NCBI RefSeq assembly: GCF_003544895.1 | Contig: NZ_CP032125.1 | Coordinates: 2,928,001 to 2,992,000 of the forward strand | Length of the DNA: 64,000 nt | Reading direction: 5' to 3' | DNA from: Profundibacter amoris | GTDB taxonomy: Bacteria > Pseudomonadota > Alphaproteobacteria > Rhodobacterales > Rhodobacteraceae | Shown: piece after piece, positions 27,880-37,016 of the stretch | How positions within the stretch are numbered: the stretch's first letter is position 1 | How the letters are laid out: the number at the start of each line of letters is the position of its first letter | Notes under the pieces: model-generated | The model's database searches: none | Seen by the model: only the letters and a program-made list of their open reading frames with translations | What the model was told of the DNA's origin: nothing | Made by a program: the position numbers and the translations under genes

Positions 27880-28668
27880 TTAAAGATCAAATGTCGCAAA
27901 TATAGGTGCGTGGTCGCTGGGTTTTTCCCAGCCACGGACATGACGCACCACCCTGCTGGAATGTCCCGAGGCCGCAATATCAGTCGTGGCCCAAACATGA
28001 TCCAGTCGCCGCCCCTTGTCCGCCACATCCCAGTCGCGGGCGCGGTAGGACCACCAACTATACAGCTTGCCTTCAGGGATATTGGCGCGGGTGACGTCCA
28101 CCCAGTTGCCGGACTCCTGCACCTCGGCCAAGGCCTCAACCTCGATCGGGGTGTGGGAGACCACCTTCAACAGCTTCTTGTGGTCCCAGACATCATCCTC
28201 GCGCGGGGCGATGTTCAGATCGCCGACAAGAATCGAGCGTTCCGGCCTATTGGCGTGGAAATCGTCGCGCATGTCGGTCAGGTAATCCAGCTTCTGGCCG
28301 AATTTCTCGTTCACCTCGCGGTCGGGCTTGTCACCGCCTGCGGGCACATAGTGGTTATGAATGGTCACGCCGTTTTCCAGCCGCGCCGCCACATGCCGCG
28401 CATGGCCAAGGTTTGCGAAATCATGCCGTCCCGCGTCCACAATGGGCAGCCGTGACAGGATCATCACGCCGTTATACCCCTTTTGCCCGTTGGCCACCAT
28501 GTGGGTATAGCCCAACGCGGCAAACCCTTCGGTCGGGATTTTATCAACGGGGCTTTTGCATTCCTGCAAACACAACACATCCGGCGCTTCTTCTTGCAGC
28601 AATTTCAACACGATAGGTTCGCGCAGGCGCACCGAATTGATGTTCCATGTGGCAAGGGTAAATGGCAT
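27880..28668 (-). CDS. xthA: Exodeoxyribonuclease III
   Basis: AP endonuclease and 3'-5' exonuclease of base excision repair, 262 residues. The exonuclease-endonuclease-phosphatase signatures are clear: LATWNINSVRLR, LCLQECKSP (metal Glu), ILVGDLNIAPREDD, and the C-terminal RRLDHVWA and SDHAPIFATF. Start is ATG 28668 with AGGAGAAAAA upstream. It lies below the terminator of the response-regulator gene, so it should have its own promoter. Confidence 0.95.
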   Translation of the reverse strand: MPFTLATWNINSVRLREPIVLKLLQEEAPDVLCLQECKSPVDKIPTEGFAALGYTHMVANGQKGYNGVMILSRLPIVDAGRHDFANLGHARHVAARLENGVTIHNHYVPAGGDKPDREVNEKFGQKLDYLTDMRDDFHANRPERSILVGDLNIAPREDDVWDHKKLLKVVSHTPIEVEALAEVQESGNWVDVTRANIPEGKLYSWWSYRARDWDVADKGRRLDHVWATTDIAASGHSSRVVRHVRGWEKPSDHAPIFATFDL

Positions 28669-28741
28669 TTTTTCTCCTGTCGGGCGGTTTCCGGTGTTTA
28701 TGTTGACTGCGGGCATACCCCATTCATCCGGCTATTGGCAG

Positions 28742-28771
28742 TAAAAAAAGACCCGGCACAAAGGCCGGGTC
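28742..28771 (-). terminator. Intrinsic terminator after cenR
   Basis: On the minus strand an 8-bp stem GACCCGGC/GCCGGGTC with a 6-nt loop is followed by seven T. It lies about 62 nt after the response-regulator stop. Confidence 0.88.
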
Positions 28772-28833
28772 AGTCCAACAGGGAGGATGCATGTCATAAC
28801 CCCGACATGCAGGGGAACTCGTTTGATTCGCCG

Positions 28834-29523
28834 CTAGGCAACCAATCTATACCCGCCGGATTCGGTCACAAGAAGGCGGGCATTTGACGGATCCGGTTCT
28901 ATTTTTTGACGAAGACGGTAAATATGTGTCTCTAATGTGTGCGTGGTGACGCCTGCATTATAGCCCCAAACCTCGTGCAGCAGCACATCGCGGGCCACGA
29001 CGCCCTCGGTGGCGCGGTACAGGAATTTCAGGATATTCGTTTCCTTTTCCGTCAGCCTGATTTTGCGGTCGTCCTCGGTGATCAGCATTTTCATCGCCGG
29101 TTTGAAGGTATACGGCCCAAGGGTAAACACGGCGTCCTCGGACTGTTCATGCTGGCGTAACTGGGCACGGATGCGGGCCAACAGCACGGGAAATTTGAAC
29201 GGTTTGGTCACATAGTCGTTCGCGCCCGCGTCCAGCCCCAGAATGGTGTCTGCATCGGAATCATGGCCGGTCAACATCAACACGGGGCATTTCACCCCTT
29301 GTTTGCGCATCAAGCGGCACAATTCGCGCCCGTCGGTGTCGGGCAGGCCCACATCAAGGATCACCAGATCATACAGCGCCTCTTTGGCCTTCACCATCGC
29401 ATTGGCACCATCGGCAGCCTCGAACACATCAAAATCTTCGGTCATGACCAATTGTTCGGACAGAGCCTCGCGTAGATCATCATCGTCATCTACCAGAAGG
29501 ATTTTCTTTACATTGTTGCTCAT
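28834..29523 (-). CDS. cenR: OmpR-family response regulator, CenR-like
   Basis: A 229-residue two-component regulator: receiver domain (residues ~8-120; acidic pocket LLVDDDDDL, phospho-acceptor Asp in LVILDVGLPDTDG, Lys in DYVTKPFKF) and winged-helix DNA-binding domain (~135-228; NAGVTTHTLETHIYRLRQKI). The very conserved C-terminal half resembles CenR of Caulobacter and Rhodobacter, an essential cell-envelope regulator; the symbol is from recognition, not from a search. No histidine kinase is adjacent. ATG 29523 is chosen for the AAGGAG site 6 nt upstream. A twin 15-bp repeat lies in the divergent promoter region. Confidence 0.82.
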   Translation of the reverse strand: MSNNVKKILLVDDDDDLREALSEQLVMTEDFDVFEAADGANAMVKAKEALYDLVILDVGLPDTDGRELCRLMRKQGVKCPVLMLTGHDSDADTILGLDAGANDYVTKPFKFPVLLARIRAQLRQHEQSEDAVFTLGPYTFKPAMKMLITEDDRKIRLTEKETNILKFLYRATEGVVARDVLLHEVWGYNAGVTTHTLETHIYRLRQKIEPDPSNARLLVTESGGYRLVA

Positions 29524-29600
29524 CACCGGCTCCTTTAGCGCGTGCTGTTACATATAAAATGTGCCTAAAGCGCTGTTTCAACAAGGGGCGGTGGTCTTTT

Positions 29601-29635
29601 CTCACGCATCCGTGTGTAAACTCACGCATCCGTGT
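29601..29635. promoter_or_regulatory. Twin 15-bp direct repeats in the cenR-ribA divergent region
   Basis: CTCACGCATCCGTGT occurs at 29601-29615 and again at 29621-29635, exact copies with a 20-bp period (two helical turns); each contains the palindrome CACG-CATC-CGTG. This is the geometry expected for an OmpR-family dimer site and could be the site of the adjacent regulator. Functional assignment is inference. Confidence 0.55.
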
Positions 29636-29711
29636 CAAAAACGCGCTATATGTTTCAAGTTTCTGAAATAATCGCTACATGATGCGTAACGAACTGAAAC
29701 AAGGACTGCCG

Positions 29712-30797
29712 ATGCCCCTGCGCCCCGATACCGTCGAAATGCTGGCCCGCGCCCGTGCCGATCTGCGCATGGGGGTGCCGGTGGTGCTGTTTAATGGCGG
29801 GCGTGCCGCACTGGTGCTGGCGGCTGAAACCCTGTCACCCGAACGGTTGGCGCAGGTTCAGGCGCTTGAGGGTGTGCCGGTTCTGGCCATCACCGCGCGA
29901 CGTGCCGAGACCCTGAAAACCGCTGCTTACGATGGCGATCTGGCGCGGATTGTGCTGCCGGATGATGCAACGCTGGCTTGGGTTCACGGGGTGGCCGATC
30001 CGGCCGATGATCTGAAAATGCCGATGAAAGGCCCGTTTTTGGCAATGCGCGATGGTGCCGCTGACCTGTCCCGCGCCGCGCTGCAACTGGTCAAATCCGC
30101 CCGCCTGTTGCCTGCCGCCCTGTTGCTGGATGTCCCTGCGACATTCGCTACGGACAACAACCTGACCCCGATTGACCTGACAAAAACCGCCGATGCCCTG
30201 ACCGCCACCAGCCCGCTGTCCGAGGTGATCAGCGCCCGCCTGCCCCTGTCTGTGTCCGAGGCGGGCCGCCTGCACATTTTCCGCCCCGAAGATGGCGGCG
30301 AAGAACATTATGCGGTGGAAATCGGCCAGCCGGACCGCGCCAAACCCGTGCTGACGCGCCTTCATTCGGCCTGCTTCACCGGCGATCTTCTGGGGTCGCT
30401 GAAATGCGACTGCGGCCCGCAACTGCGCGCAGCACTGGCAATGATGGGGGACGAGGGGCATGGTGTTTTACTCTACCTCAATCAGGAAGGGCGCGGTATC
30501 GGCCTTGCCAATAAAATGCGCGCCTATTCCTTGCAGGATCAGGGGTTCGACACGGTCGAGGCCAACCACCGGCTGGGGTTCGAGGATGACGAACGCGATT
30601 TTCTGATCGGCGCCAACATCCTGAAACAAATGGGGTTTTCTCAGGTGCGCCTGCTGACCAACAACCCGAAAAAGGTGGAAATGATGCAAGGCGCAGGGCT
30701 GACTGTGACCGAACGCGTGCCGCTGAAGGTTGGGCATACCGCCCATAATGCGGGCTATCTGAAAACCAAAGCCGACAAATCGGGGCACCTGTTATGA
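29712..30797 (+). CDS. ribA: GTP cyclohydrolase II with degenerate N-terminal domain
   Basis: First enzyme of riboflavin synthesis; opens GTP to the pyrimidine precursor. In this 361-residue form the GCH II domain occupies about residues 175-361: zinc cysteines in [20 protein letters not shown], then [16 protein letters not shown] and NNPKKVEMM. The N-terminal ~170 residues are in the position of a RibB/DHBP domain but show none of its obvious acidic catalytic motifs. ATG 29712 is favoured (AAGGA 7 nt upstream) over ATG 29679. It overlaps the next gene by 4 nt. Confidence 0.88.
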   Translation: MPLRPDTVEMLARARADLRMGVPVVLFNGGRAALVLAAETLSPERLAQVQALEGVPVLAITARRAETLKTAAYDGDLARIVLPDDATLAWVHGVADPADDLKMPMKGPFLAMRDGAADLSRAALQLVKSARLLPAALLLDVPATFATDNNLTPIDLTKTADALTATSPLSEVISARLPLSVSEAGRLHIFRPEDGGEEHYAVEIGQPDRAKPVLTRLHSACFTGDLLGSLKCDCGPQLRAALAMMGDEGHGVLLYLNQEGRGIGLANKMRAYSLQDQGFDTVEANHRLGFEDDERDFLIGANILKQMGFSQVRLLTNNPKKVEMMQGAGLTVTERVPLKVGHTAHNAGYLKTKADKSGHLL

Positions 30798-31303
30798 CGG
30801 CAGATGATCTGGTCCTGACCAGACAGGGCATCCGTTTTCAAAACCGCCTGATCCCCTGTTCTATCGGTCGTGGCGGCATCACCACGGACAAACGCGAGGG
30901 CGACGGGGCAACGCCTGCGGGCATCCACCGTATCATGGGGCTGTATTACCGCCCCGACCGTATGGCCCCGCCCGCATCTTGGGCCATCCCGATCGGCCCG
31001 TTTGATCTGTGGTCCGACGACATCAACGATCCGGCCTATAACCACCTTGTCCGAAAGCCACATCCGTTCAGCCACGAATCCATGCACCGCGCCGATCCGC
31101 TCTATGATATGGTGCTGATCACCGACTGGAACTGGCCGCGCGCCATTCCCGGCAAAGGCTCGGCCATTTTCCTGCACATCTGGCGTAAACCGCATCATCC
31201 GACAGAAGGCTGCGTCGCCTTTTCAAAGGAAAACCTGCTGTGGATCATCCAACACATCACGCCGAACGAAACTTGCCTGATCATCCCCGATCTTTGTTCC
31301 TGA
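30794..31303 (+). CDS. YkuD-type L,D-transpeptidase family protein without signal peptide
   Basis: A 169-residue protein that is essentially one YkuD domain; the catalytic His and Cys are in [19 protein letters not shown] (about residues 127-145). Unlike the transpeptidase at 1.4 kb it has no hydrophobic N-terminal export signal ([19 protein letters not shown]). It is translationally coupled (ATGA) to ribA, so it is made with a riboflavin enzyme. It may act in the cytoplasm or be exported unconventionally; the substrate is unknown. Confidence 0.85.
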   Translation: MTADDLVLTRQGIRFQNRLIPCSIGRGGITTDKREGDGATPAGIHRIMGLYYRPDRMAPPASWAIPIGPFDLWSDDINDPAYNHLVRKPHPFSHESMHRADPLYDMVLITDWNWPRAIPGKGSAIFLHIWRKPHHPTEGCVAFSKENLLWIIQHITPNETCLIIPDLCS

Positions 31304-31327
31304 AATATCCCCGCCGGAGGCATTAAA
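31295..31327. repeat. Dispersed 33-nt intergenic repeat (core AAATATCCCCGCCGGAGGC), copy 3
   Basis: 30 of 33 positions match the copy at 6338-6370. It includes the stop codon of the preceding plus-strand gene. Confidence 0.65.
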
Positions 31328-31342
31328 CCTTTTACGCGGCCC

Positions 31343-31458
31343 TAGAGCAAATCCAATCCAATTGAATTCACCACACAACCCGAACGCATTTGCAGTTGCA
31401 AACGCTGTCTCGGGTTGCGCGGTAAATACACGAATCTGAATAGATTGGATGCGCCCTA
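31343..31458. repeat. 116-nt element with inverted ends and nested hairpin
   Basis: The left end TAGAGCAAATCCAATCC is mirrored by the right end, whose reverse complement begins TAGGGCGCATCCAATC. Inside are AACCCGA...TCGGGTT arms (31377-31416 region) that make a second hairpin. The right end coincides with the TAG stop codon of the yggS gene. Confidence 0.55.
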
Positions 31459-32109
31459 CCCGTAATCCCGCGCCCCGAAAATAGCCGAGCCAACCCGCAC
31501 ATGTGTTGCCCCCATCGCCACCGCCTGTTCGAAATCGGCACTCATGCCCATCGACAGCCCCACAACCCCGTTGCGTTCGGCAATCTTGCGCAGCAACGCG
31601 AAATGCAGGCTGGGTTCTTCATCGGCGGGCGGAATACACATTAACCCCACCACCGGCAAATCCAGCGCGCGGGCCTCGGCAATAAAGGCATCCGCATCCG
31701 CCGGCAGAACCCCTGCCTTTTGCGGCTCTTCACCGGTATTCACCTGAATGAACAAATCGGGGCACTGCCCGATCTCTTGCGCCAGCCGCGCAAGGGTTTT
31801 GGCCAGTTTGGGCCGGTCCAGCGAATGGATCGCCTCGAACAGACCCATCGCCTGCCGTGCCTTGTTGGTCTGCAACGGCCCCAGCAAATGCACCCGCACC
31901 CCGTCAAACCGTTCCCGAAGCGCAGGCCACTTGCCCGCCGCTTCCTGCACCTTGTTTTCCCCGAACAGCCGATGACCGGCCTTCAGAACCGCCACTACCC
32001 GCTCGTTCGGCTGGACCTTGGACACGGCAATCAACCGGGTCGAGCCAAGCTCGCGGCCTACCCGTTTTTCCTCGGCGTGTATTCTGTCAATGATATCTGA
32101 AAGGGACAT
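31456..32109 (-). CDS. YggS family pyridoxal phosphate homeostasis protein
   Basis: A 217-residue PLP-binding single-domain barrel (YggS/PipY/PROSC) that buffers free PLP and affects amino-acid pools; it has no known catalysis. The PLP lysine is in RLIAVSKVQPNE (about residue 31), followed by FGENKVQEAAGKW and HLLGPLQTNKARQ, and the phosphate-binding SMGMSADFEQAV with VRVGSAIFGAR at the end. ATG 32109 is chosen to match family length; the frame is open upstream. Its stop codon lies within the inverted-end element. Confidence 0.93.
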   Translation of the reverse strand: MSLSDIIDRIHAEEKRVGRELGSTRLIAVSKVQPNERVVAVLKAGHRLFGENKVQEAAGKWPALRERFDGVRVHLLGPLQTNKARQAMGLFEAIHSLDRPKLAKTLARLAQEIGQCPDLFIQVNTGEEPQKAGVLPADADAFIAEARALDLPVVGLMCIPPADEEPSLHFALLRKIAERNGVVGLSMGMSADFEQAVAMGATHVRVGSAIFGARDYG

Positions 32110-32150
32110 ATCCGGTTTTGCCTTTGTTCCGTTGCAAAACCAGATAGCCA

Positions 32151-32182
32151 AAAGAAATGGGGGCACGCAACAGCGCACCCCC
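32151..32182 (-). terminator. Intrinsic terminator after the porin gene
   Basis: On the minus strand GGGGGTGCG and CGTGCCCCC pair (two G-U), loop CTGTTG, followed by ATTTCTTTT, about 25 nt after the porin stop. Confidence 0.8.
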
Positions 32183-32206
32183 AAATACTTTGGATATCAG
32201 CTCAAA

Positions 32207-33109
32207 TTAGAACTTGAACTTGATACCGGCTGTAGCGCGCTTTACGCCAATTTCGCTGTTCGAGTAGCCAGCAACCAGCGATGCACCGCCCAGATCATAG
32301 GAAACACCCAGACCCCAAGGGTTGTCTGTGGCTGCAACCGAGCTATCGTCGGAAACGAAAGCCGAAACAGTTGTTGCACCGAACGAATAAGAACCGTTGA
32401 TGGTGAACTTGTCTGTGCCGTTGTTGTCAGCATATGCCAGACCAACGCCGAAGTCACCCAGCTTGCCGCCGACTGTCAGGACAGTTTTGTCCCAAGTCGG
32501 GTTTGTATCACCATCCTGCATACCCAGGGCAACAGTCCAGTCACCGAATTTGTAAGCAACATGCGCGCCGATGATGTTATCAGCAGTGGTAAGGTCATTC
32601 AGCGCAGCATAAGTCAGCATGCCCGAGAAATCGCCAGCCGAGTATTCAACCTCAACACCGTTAGCGCCAGCGCCCGAAGACGAATATGCAGTCCAAGTCC
32701 AGTAAAGCTGGTCAGCTGTGTTCATAACAACGTTCGAGAAGCCGTTGCCGTTCAGGCCAACAGTACCGGCATATGCGCCAGGCATACATTCCAGGGCACC
32801 ACATACGTTACCAACGCTCAGCTTCAGGCCACCGGACTTCAGGTAGACAACTGCGCCGTTGACGTCTGTCAGGGCGGTTTCGTTGTTACGCAGACGGATG
32901 CGTGCGCCCAGCTCCAGACCCGAGTCTGTTTCTGTGGTCATGTCGATGTTCAGCGTAACACGCTTTTCCAGTGTAGTGGACGGCACTGGGGATACAGCAG
33001 CGTCATTCCACTGCAGGCCAAAGCGGGCAGAGCCGCTCAGAGATACGTCAGCAGAAGCTGCGCCGGCAAAAGCAACCAGTGCGGTTGTTGCTAAGAGAAC
33101 TTTTTTCAT
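32207..33109 (-). CDS. Outer-membrane porin, Rhodobacter type
   Basis: A 300-residue general porin with a signal peptide (KKVLLATTALVAFAGAASA) and a beta-rich body with alternating hydrophobic strands, ending in the aromatic C-terminus (AGIKFKF) recognised by the BAM machinery. It matches Gram-negative porin_4 proteins of Rhodobacterales and should form a trimeric 16-strand channel. Two cysteines in GNVCGALECMPGAY, near residue 105 in the expected constriction-loop area, are unusual for a porin and may form a disulfide. It has its own terminator and an 8-bp inverted repeat upstream. Confidence 0.9.
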   Translation of the reverse strand: MKKVLLATTALVAFAGAASADVSLSGSARFGLQWNDAAVSPVPSTTLEKRVTLNIDMTTETDSGLELGARIRLRNNETALTDVNGAVVYLKSGGLKLSVGNVCGALECMPGAYAGTVGLNGNGFSNVVMNTADQLYWTWTAYSSSGAGANGVEVEYSAGDFSGMLTYAALNDLTTADNIIGAHVAYKFGDWTVALGMQDGDTNPTWDKTVLTVGGKLGDFGVGLAYADNNGTDKFTINGSYSFGATTVSAFVSDDSSVAATDNPWGLGVSYDLGGASLVAGYSNSEIGVKRATAGIKFKF

Positions 33110-33139
33110 TTCGTTTTCCCTTGTTTGTTAAAGGTGCAC

Positions 33140-33164
33140 CTCAATTCAGGGAATCCGAATTGAG
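33140..33164 (-). promoter_or_regulatory. Inverted repeat upstream of the porin gene
   Basis: CTCAATTC and GAATTGAG, a perfect 8-bp pair with a 9-nt spacer, sit 31-55 nt before the porin start: a candidate operator or 5'-UTR hairpin. The remainder of the 263-nt gap to the DUF3576 gene shows no gene. Confidence 0.4.
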
Positions 33165-33372
33165 TATGCCGTTATTTCGCTCTTTGCGGCGCGCATTGCA
33201 AGATTTCCGGCCCCGTATAATTCATTGCGCCCAATCGTGGTGCAGCTTTGCCACAGTCCATTTGGCCAGTTGCCCCTAATCATAATTGCACTGTTCCGTG
33301 GCCCGAAACCTCTTGCCCGCCCCTATAGCGTTATATACTAAAGCAATAACCACAGGATTTAGGGTATATCGA

Positions 33373-33912
33373 ATGACTTTCAGGCATAAAACAACCGGAA
33401 TCATCGCAATATTGGCTATTACGGGCCTTGCGGCCTGTGGCGGCGGTTCCCGCGGGTCCATTGGTTCGGGCAGTTTTTCCGGCTCGAAACGCACGCAACC
33501 TGTAAAAACGGGCACTTTCAACTCGGATGTGGCTGACGAAACCCGCCGTGCGGCTGCCGGAGAGGGCAAAAGCAGCCTGTTTGACATCTTCAAGAACAAC
33601 CCCGATGCAAATACCACCGTCAAAGTGAACAAATACATCTGGAACGCTTCGCTTGAGGTTCTGGATTTCCTGCCAATCGAATCGGTTGATCCGTTTACCG
33701 GCGTTATCGTCACAGGATACGGCACCCCGCCCGGTGGTGGCCGCGCCTACAAGGCCACGATTTATGTGCAGGATCCGGCACTTGATGCCCGCTCGCTGAA
33801 TGTATCGCTGCGCACCCGTGGCGGTGTGGTCAGCGCCGACACCGTGCGCGCCATCGAGGATGCAATCCTGACCCGCGCGCGTCAGTTACGGATTCGTGAC
33901 GGAAAACTGTAA
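33373..33912 (+). CDS. DUF3576 lipoprotein
   Basis: A 179-residue protein with a clear lipobox ([10 protein letters not shown], Cys about residue 22) followed by a Gly/Ser-rich stretch and a conserved domain ([30 protein letters not shown]...RARQLRIRD). DUF3576 proteins are common in alphaproteobacteria, typically upstream of leuS; the function is unknown but an envelope role is likely from its lipidation and from co-transcription with lptE. ATG 33373 is chosen as start because it places the signal peptide correctly. Confidence 0.9.
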   Translation: MTFRHKTTGIIAILAITGLAACGGGSRGSIGSGSFSGSKRTQPVKTGTFNSDVADETRRAAAGEGKSSLFDIFKNNPDANTTVKVNKYIWNASLEVLDFLPIESVDPFTGVIVTGYGTPPGGGRAYKATIYVQDPALDARSLNVSLRTRGGVVSADTVRAIEDAILTRARQLRIRDGKL

Positions 33913-33988
33913 ACCGGCCCGAATCGTTTTAAATCACGACCACGCCGGGCAAATCGTCCGGCGTTTCCATATCAAGGATGCGAACAAC

Positions 33989-36541
33989 ATGTCCCGCTAC
34001 ACCGCAAATGAAATCGAAGCAAAATGGCAAGCCGCCTGGGACAAGGCCGGAGTGTTCAAAGCCAAACGCGATGAATCAAAGCCGAAATATTATGTGCTCG
34101 AGATGTTCCCCTACCCGTCCGGCCGCATCCATATGGGCCATGTGCGCAACTACACCATGGGCGACGTGATCGCGCGTTATAAACTGTCGAGCGGTCACAA
34201 CATCCTGCACCCGATGGGCTGGGACGCCTTCGGCATGCCCGCCGAAAACGCCGCGATGGCCATCGGCGGCCACCCCAAGGACTGGACCTATAACAATATC
34301 GCCGACATGCGCGCCCAGATGAAGCCGCTGGGCCTGTCGATCGACTGGTCGCGCGAATTTGCCACTTGTGACCCCGAATATTACGGCCAGCAACAGGCCA
34401 TGTTCATTGATTTCATGGACAAGGGTCTGGTCTACCGCAAAGAGGCCGTGGTCAACTGGGATCCGGTGGATATGACAGTTCTGGCCAACGAACAGGTGAT
34501 CGACGGCAAGGGCTGGCGCTCGAATGCGCCGGTTGAACGGCGCGAGCTGACACAATGGTTTTTCAAAATCTCGGATTACTCCGAAGAATTACTGACGGCA
34601 CTGGACGGGTTGAAAAACTGGCCCGAAAAGGTGCGGATCATGCAGGCCAACTGGATCGGCAAATCGCGCGGTCTGCAATTTGCCTTCAATCTGACCGAAC
34701 CCGCCGCCGGTTTTGACAAAATCGAGGTGTTTACCACCCGCCCCGACACTTTGAACGGCGCGTCCTTTGTCGGCATCTCACCCGACCATCCGCTGGCCAG
34801 GGCGCTTGAGGCAGGCAATCCGGCGCTGGCCGAATTCAACGCCGAATGCCGCCGCATGGACACCACCGAAGCGGCGATGGAAAAGGCCGAGAAGAAGGGT
34901 TTCGACACCGGCCTGACCGTGCAACACCCTGTTTATCCTGATAAAACCCTGCCTGTCTGGATCGCCAACTTTATCCTGATGGGCTATGGCACCGGCGCGA
35001 TTTTCGCCTGTCCGGCCCATGACCAGCGCGATCTGGATTTCTCGCGCAAATACGGGTTGCCGGTGATCGACACCTTCTATGCGCTGGAAAATCCGGCTCC
35101 GGTTGAAAACGAGGCCTTCGTGCCGCCCAAATCCGAACCCGTGAAATGGATCGACCATTTTGCGGGGCTGGACGTGGCCACAGGACAAGAGGCCGTGGAT
35201 ACCACCATCGACTGGTTCGAAGCCAAAGGCCTTGGCAAGGGCGTGACCCAATACCGCCTGCGCGACTGGGGCCTGTCGCGCCAACGCTATTGGGGCTGCC
35301 CGATTCCCGTGGTGCATTGCGACACCTGCGGCGTGGTGCCGGAAAAGAAGGAAAACCTGCCGGTCGAACTGCCCTATGATGTAACCTTCGACACCCCCGG
35401 CAACCCGCTGGACTGCCACCCGACATGGCGCGATTGCAATTGCCCGTCCTGTGGCAAACCGGCGAAACGCGAAACTGACACGATGGATACATTCGTCGAT
35501 TCCTCATGGTATTACGCCCGCTTCACCAGCCCGCACGCCAAAACCCCCACCGATCTGGACGATGCCACCTACTGGATGAATGTGGACCAATACATCGGCG
35601 GGATCGAGCACGCGATTCTGCACCTGCTCTATTCCCGTTTCTTCGCCCGCGCGATGCACATCACCGGCCATTTGCCCGCCAAGGCGATTGAACCCTTTGA
35701 CGCCCTGTTTACCCAGGGCATGGTCACCCATGAAATTTACCGGACCACGGACAACAAGGGCCGCCCTGTCTATCACCTGCCCGAAGAGGTTGATCTGGAA
35801 ACCAAAACCGTCAAGGCCACAGGTGAGCCGCTGGAAATCATCCCCTCGGCCAAAATGTCGAAGTCCAAGAAAAACGTCGTCGATCCGGTGTCGATCATCG
35901 ACTCCTTTGGCGCCGATACCGCCCGCTGGTTCGTGCTGTCCGACTCACCGCCTGAACGCGATGTGGAATGGACGGCCTCGGGGGCCGAAGCCGCGCATAA
36001 ATTCCTGAACCGCGTCTGGAACCTGTGCGATAAAATCGCCGGCCTGCCCGATGGCACAGGGCAAAGCGATGACGACCTGATTCGCGCCATGCACCACGCC
36101 ATCCATGACGTGACTGCCGGTATCGAAGGGTTTGCCTTCAACACCTCGATCGCCAAAATCTATGCCTTCACCAACACCCTGTCCAAATCCAAAGCAGGCG
36201 GCACAGCCCAGAAACAGGCGATCAGGGTTCTGGCGCAACTGATGTCCCCCTTCACCCCGCATCTGTCCGAAGACATCTGGACGCATCAGGGCGGCGAAGG
36301 TCTGGTGACACAGGCCCCGTGGCCACAGCATGATCCCGAAATGCTGGTGCAGGACACCATCACCCTGCCGATCCAGATCAACGGCAAACGTCGGTCGGAA
36401 ATCGCCGTTCCTGCCGATATGCCAAAAGAAGAGATTGAAAAAATCGCGCTGGCGAACAAAGCTGTCATAAAGGCGCTCGATGGCGGGTCGCCGAAGAAAA
36501 TGATCATTGTGCCGGGGCGTATCGTGAATGTCGTCATTTAA
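33989..36541 (+). CDS. leuS: Leucyl-tRNA synthetase
   Basis: Charges tRNA-Leu, 850 residues, full length. The class I signatures are HMGH in [15 protein letters not shown] (about residue 49) and KMSKS in [14 protein letters not shown] (about residue 622). Between them are the CP1 editing domain ([12 protein letters not shown]... [16 protein letters not shown], about residues 250-345) and a zinc-type Cys cluster ([12 protein letters not shown]). It overlaps lptE by 14 nt in another frame. Confidence 0.98.
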   Translation: MSRYTANEIEAKWQAAWDKAGVFKAKRDESKPKYYVLEMFPYPSGRIHMGHVRNYTMGDVIARYKLSSGHNILHPMGWDAFGMPAENAAMAIGGHPKDWTYNNIADMRAQMKPLGLSIDWSREFATCDPEYYGQQQAMFIDFMDKGLVYRKEAVVNWDPVDMTVLANEQVIDGKGWRSNAPVERRELTQWFFKISDYSEELLTALDGLKNWPEKVRIMQANWIGKSRGLQFAFNLTEPAAGFDKIEVFTTRPDTLNGASFVGISPDHPLARALEAGNPALAEFNAECRRMDTTEAAMEKAEKKGFDTGLTVQHPVYPDKTLPVWIANFILMGYGTGAIFACPAHDQRDLDFSRKYGLPVIDTFYALENPAPVENEAFVPPKSEPVKWIDHFAGLDVATGQEAVDTTIDWFEAKGLGKGVTQYRLRDWGLSRQRYWGCPIPVVHCDTCGVVPEKKENLPVELPYDVTFDTPGNPLDCHPTWRDCNCPSCGKPAKRETDTMDTFVDSSWYYARFTSPHAKTPTDLDDATYWMNVDQYIGGIEHAILHLLYSRFFARAMHITGHLPAKAIEPFDALFTQGMVTHEIYRTTDNKGRPVYHLPEEVDLETKTVKATGEPLEIIPSAKMSKSKKNVVDPVSIIDSFGADTARWFVLSDSPPERDVEWTASGAEAAHKFLNRVWNLCDKIAGLPDGTGQSDDDLIRAMHHAIHDVTAGIEGFAFNTSIAKIYAFTNTLSKSKAGGTAQKQAIRVLAQLMSPFTPHLSEDIWTHQGGEGLVTQAPWPQHDPEMLVQDTITLPIQINGKRRSEIAVPADMPKEEIEKIALANKAVIKALDGGSPKKMIIVPGRIVNVVI

Positions 36542-37016
36542 CCGCAGAACCCTTATGTTGTCGTTGGCCGCACTTTCGGCCTGCGGCTTTACCCCTGCCT
36601 ACGGGCCGGACGGCCCCGCCAAAGGGCTGCGCGGACAGATACAGGTGGACGCGCCAACAGATCGCAACGGTTTTGATTTCGTGCGTCGGCTCGAGGAACG
36701 TCTGGGGCGTGCTGACGCTGCACAATATAAACTGTCCTATACCCTGAACCTGAGCGAGGACGACCTTGCCATCACACCGGCACAGGAAATCACCCGCTAT
36801 AACGTGCTGGGAACGGCGCAGTTCACCTTGCAGAATGTCGGCACCGGCGAAATCGTCACCTCCGGCACGGTCAGCAATTTCACCAGCTACTCGGCCACCG
36901 GCACCACCGTCAGCACGCAAACCGCCAAACGCGCAGCCTATGCCCGTCTGATGATTATTCTGGCCGACCAGATCACAACCCGCCTGATCGGCACATCCGG
37001 TGCGTGGATGAAATGA
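36528..37016 (+). CDS. lptE: LPS assembly lipoprotein LptE
   Basis: Outer-membrane lipoprotein plug of the LptD translocon, 162 residues. The lipobox is [14 protein letters not shown] (Cys about residue 19) and the RlpB/LptE core follows ([31 protein letters not shown]). It is embedded between leuS (14-nt overlap) and holA (ATGA overlap), the normal alphaproteobacterial order, so its expression is tied to translation and replication genes. Confidence 0.92.
   Translation: MSSFNRRTLMLSLAALSACGFTPAYGPDGPAKGLRGQIQVDAPTDRNGFDFVRRLEERLGRADAAQYKLSYTLNLSEDDLAITPAQEITRYNVLGTAQFTLQNVGTGEIVTSGTVSNFTSYSATGTTVSTQTAKRAAYARLMIILADQITTRLIGTSGAWMK

Noticed and set aside
29601-29635. CRISPR-like repeat
   Set aside because: Only two short copies with a 5-nt gap; no spacers and no cas genes.
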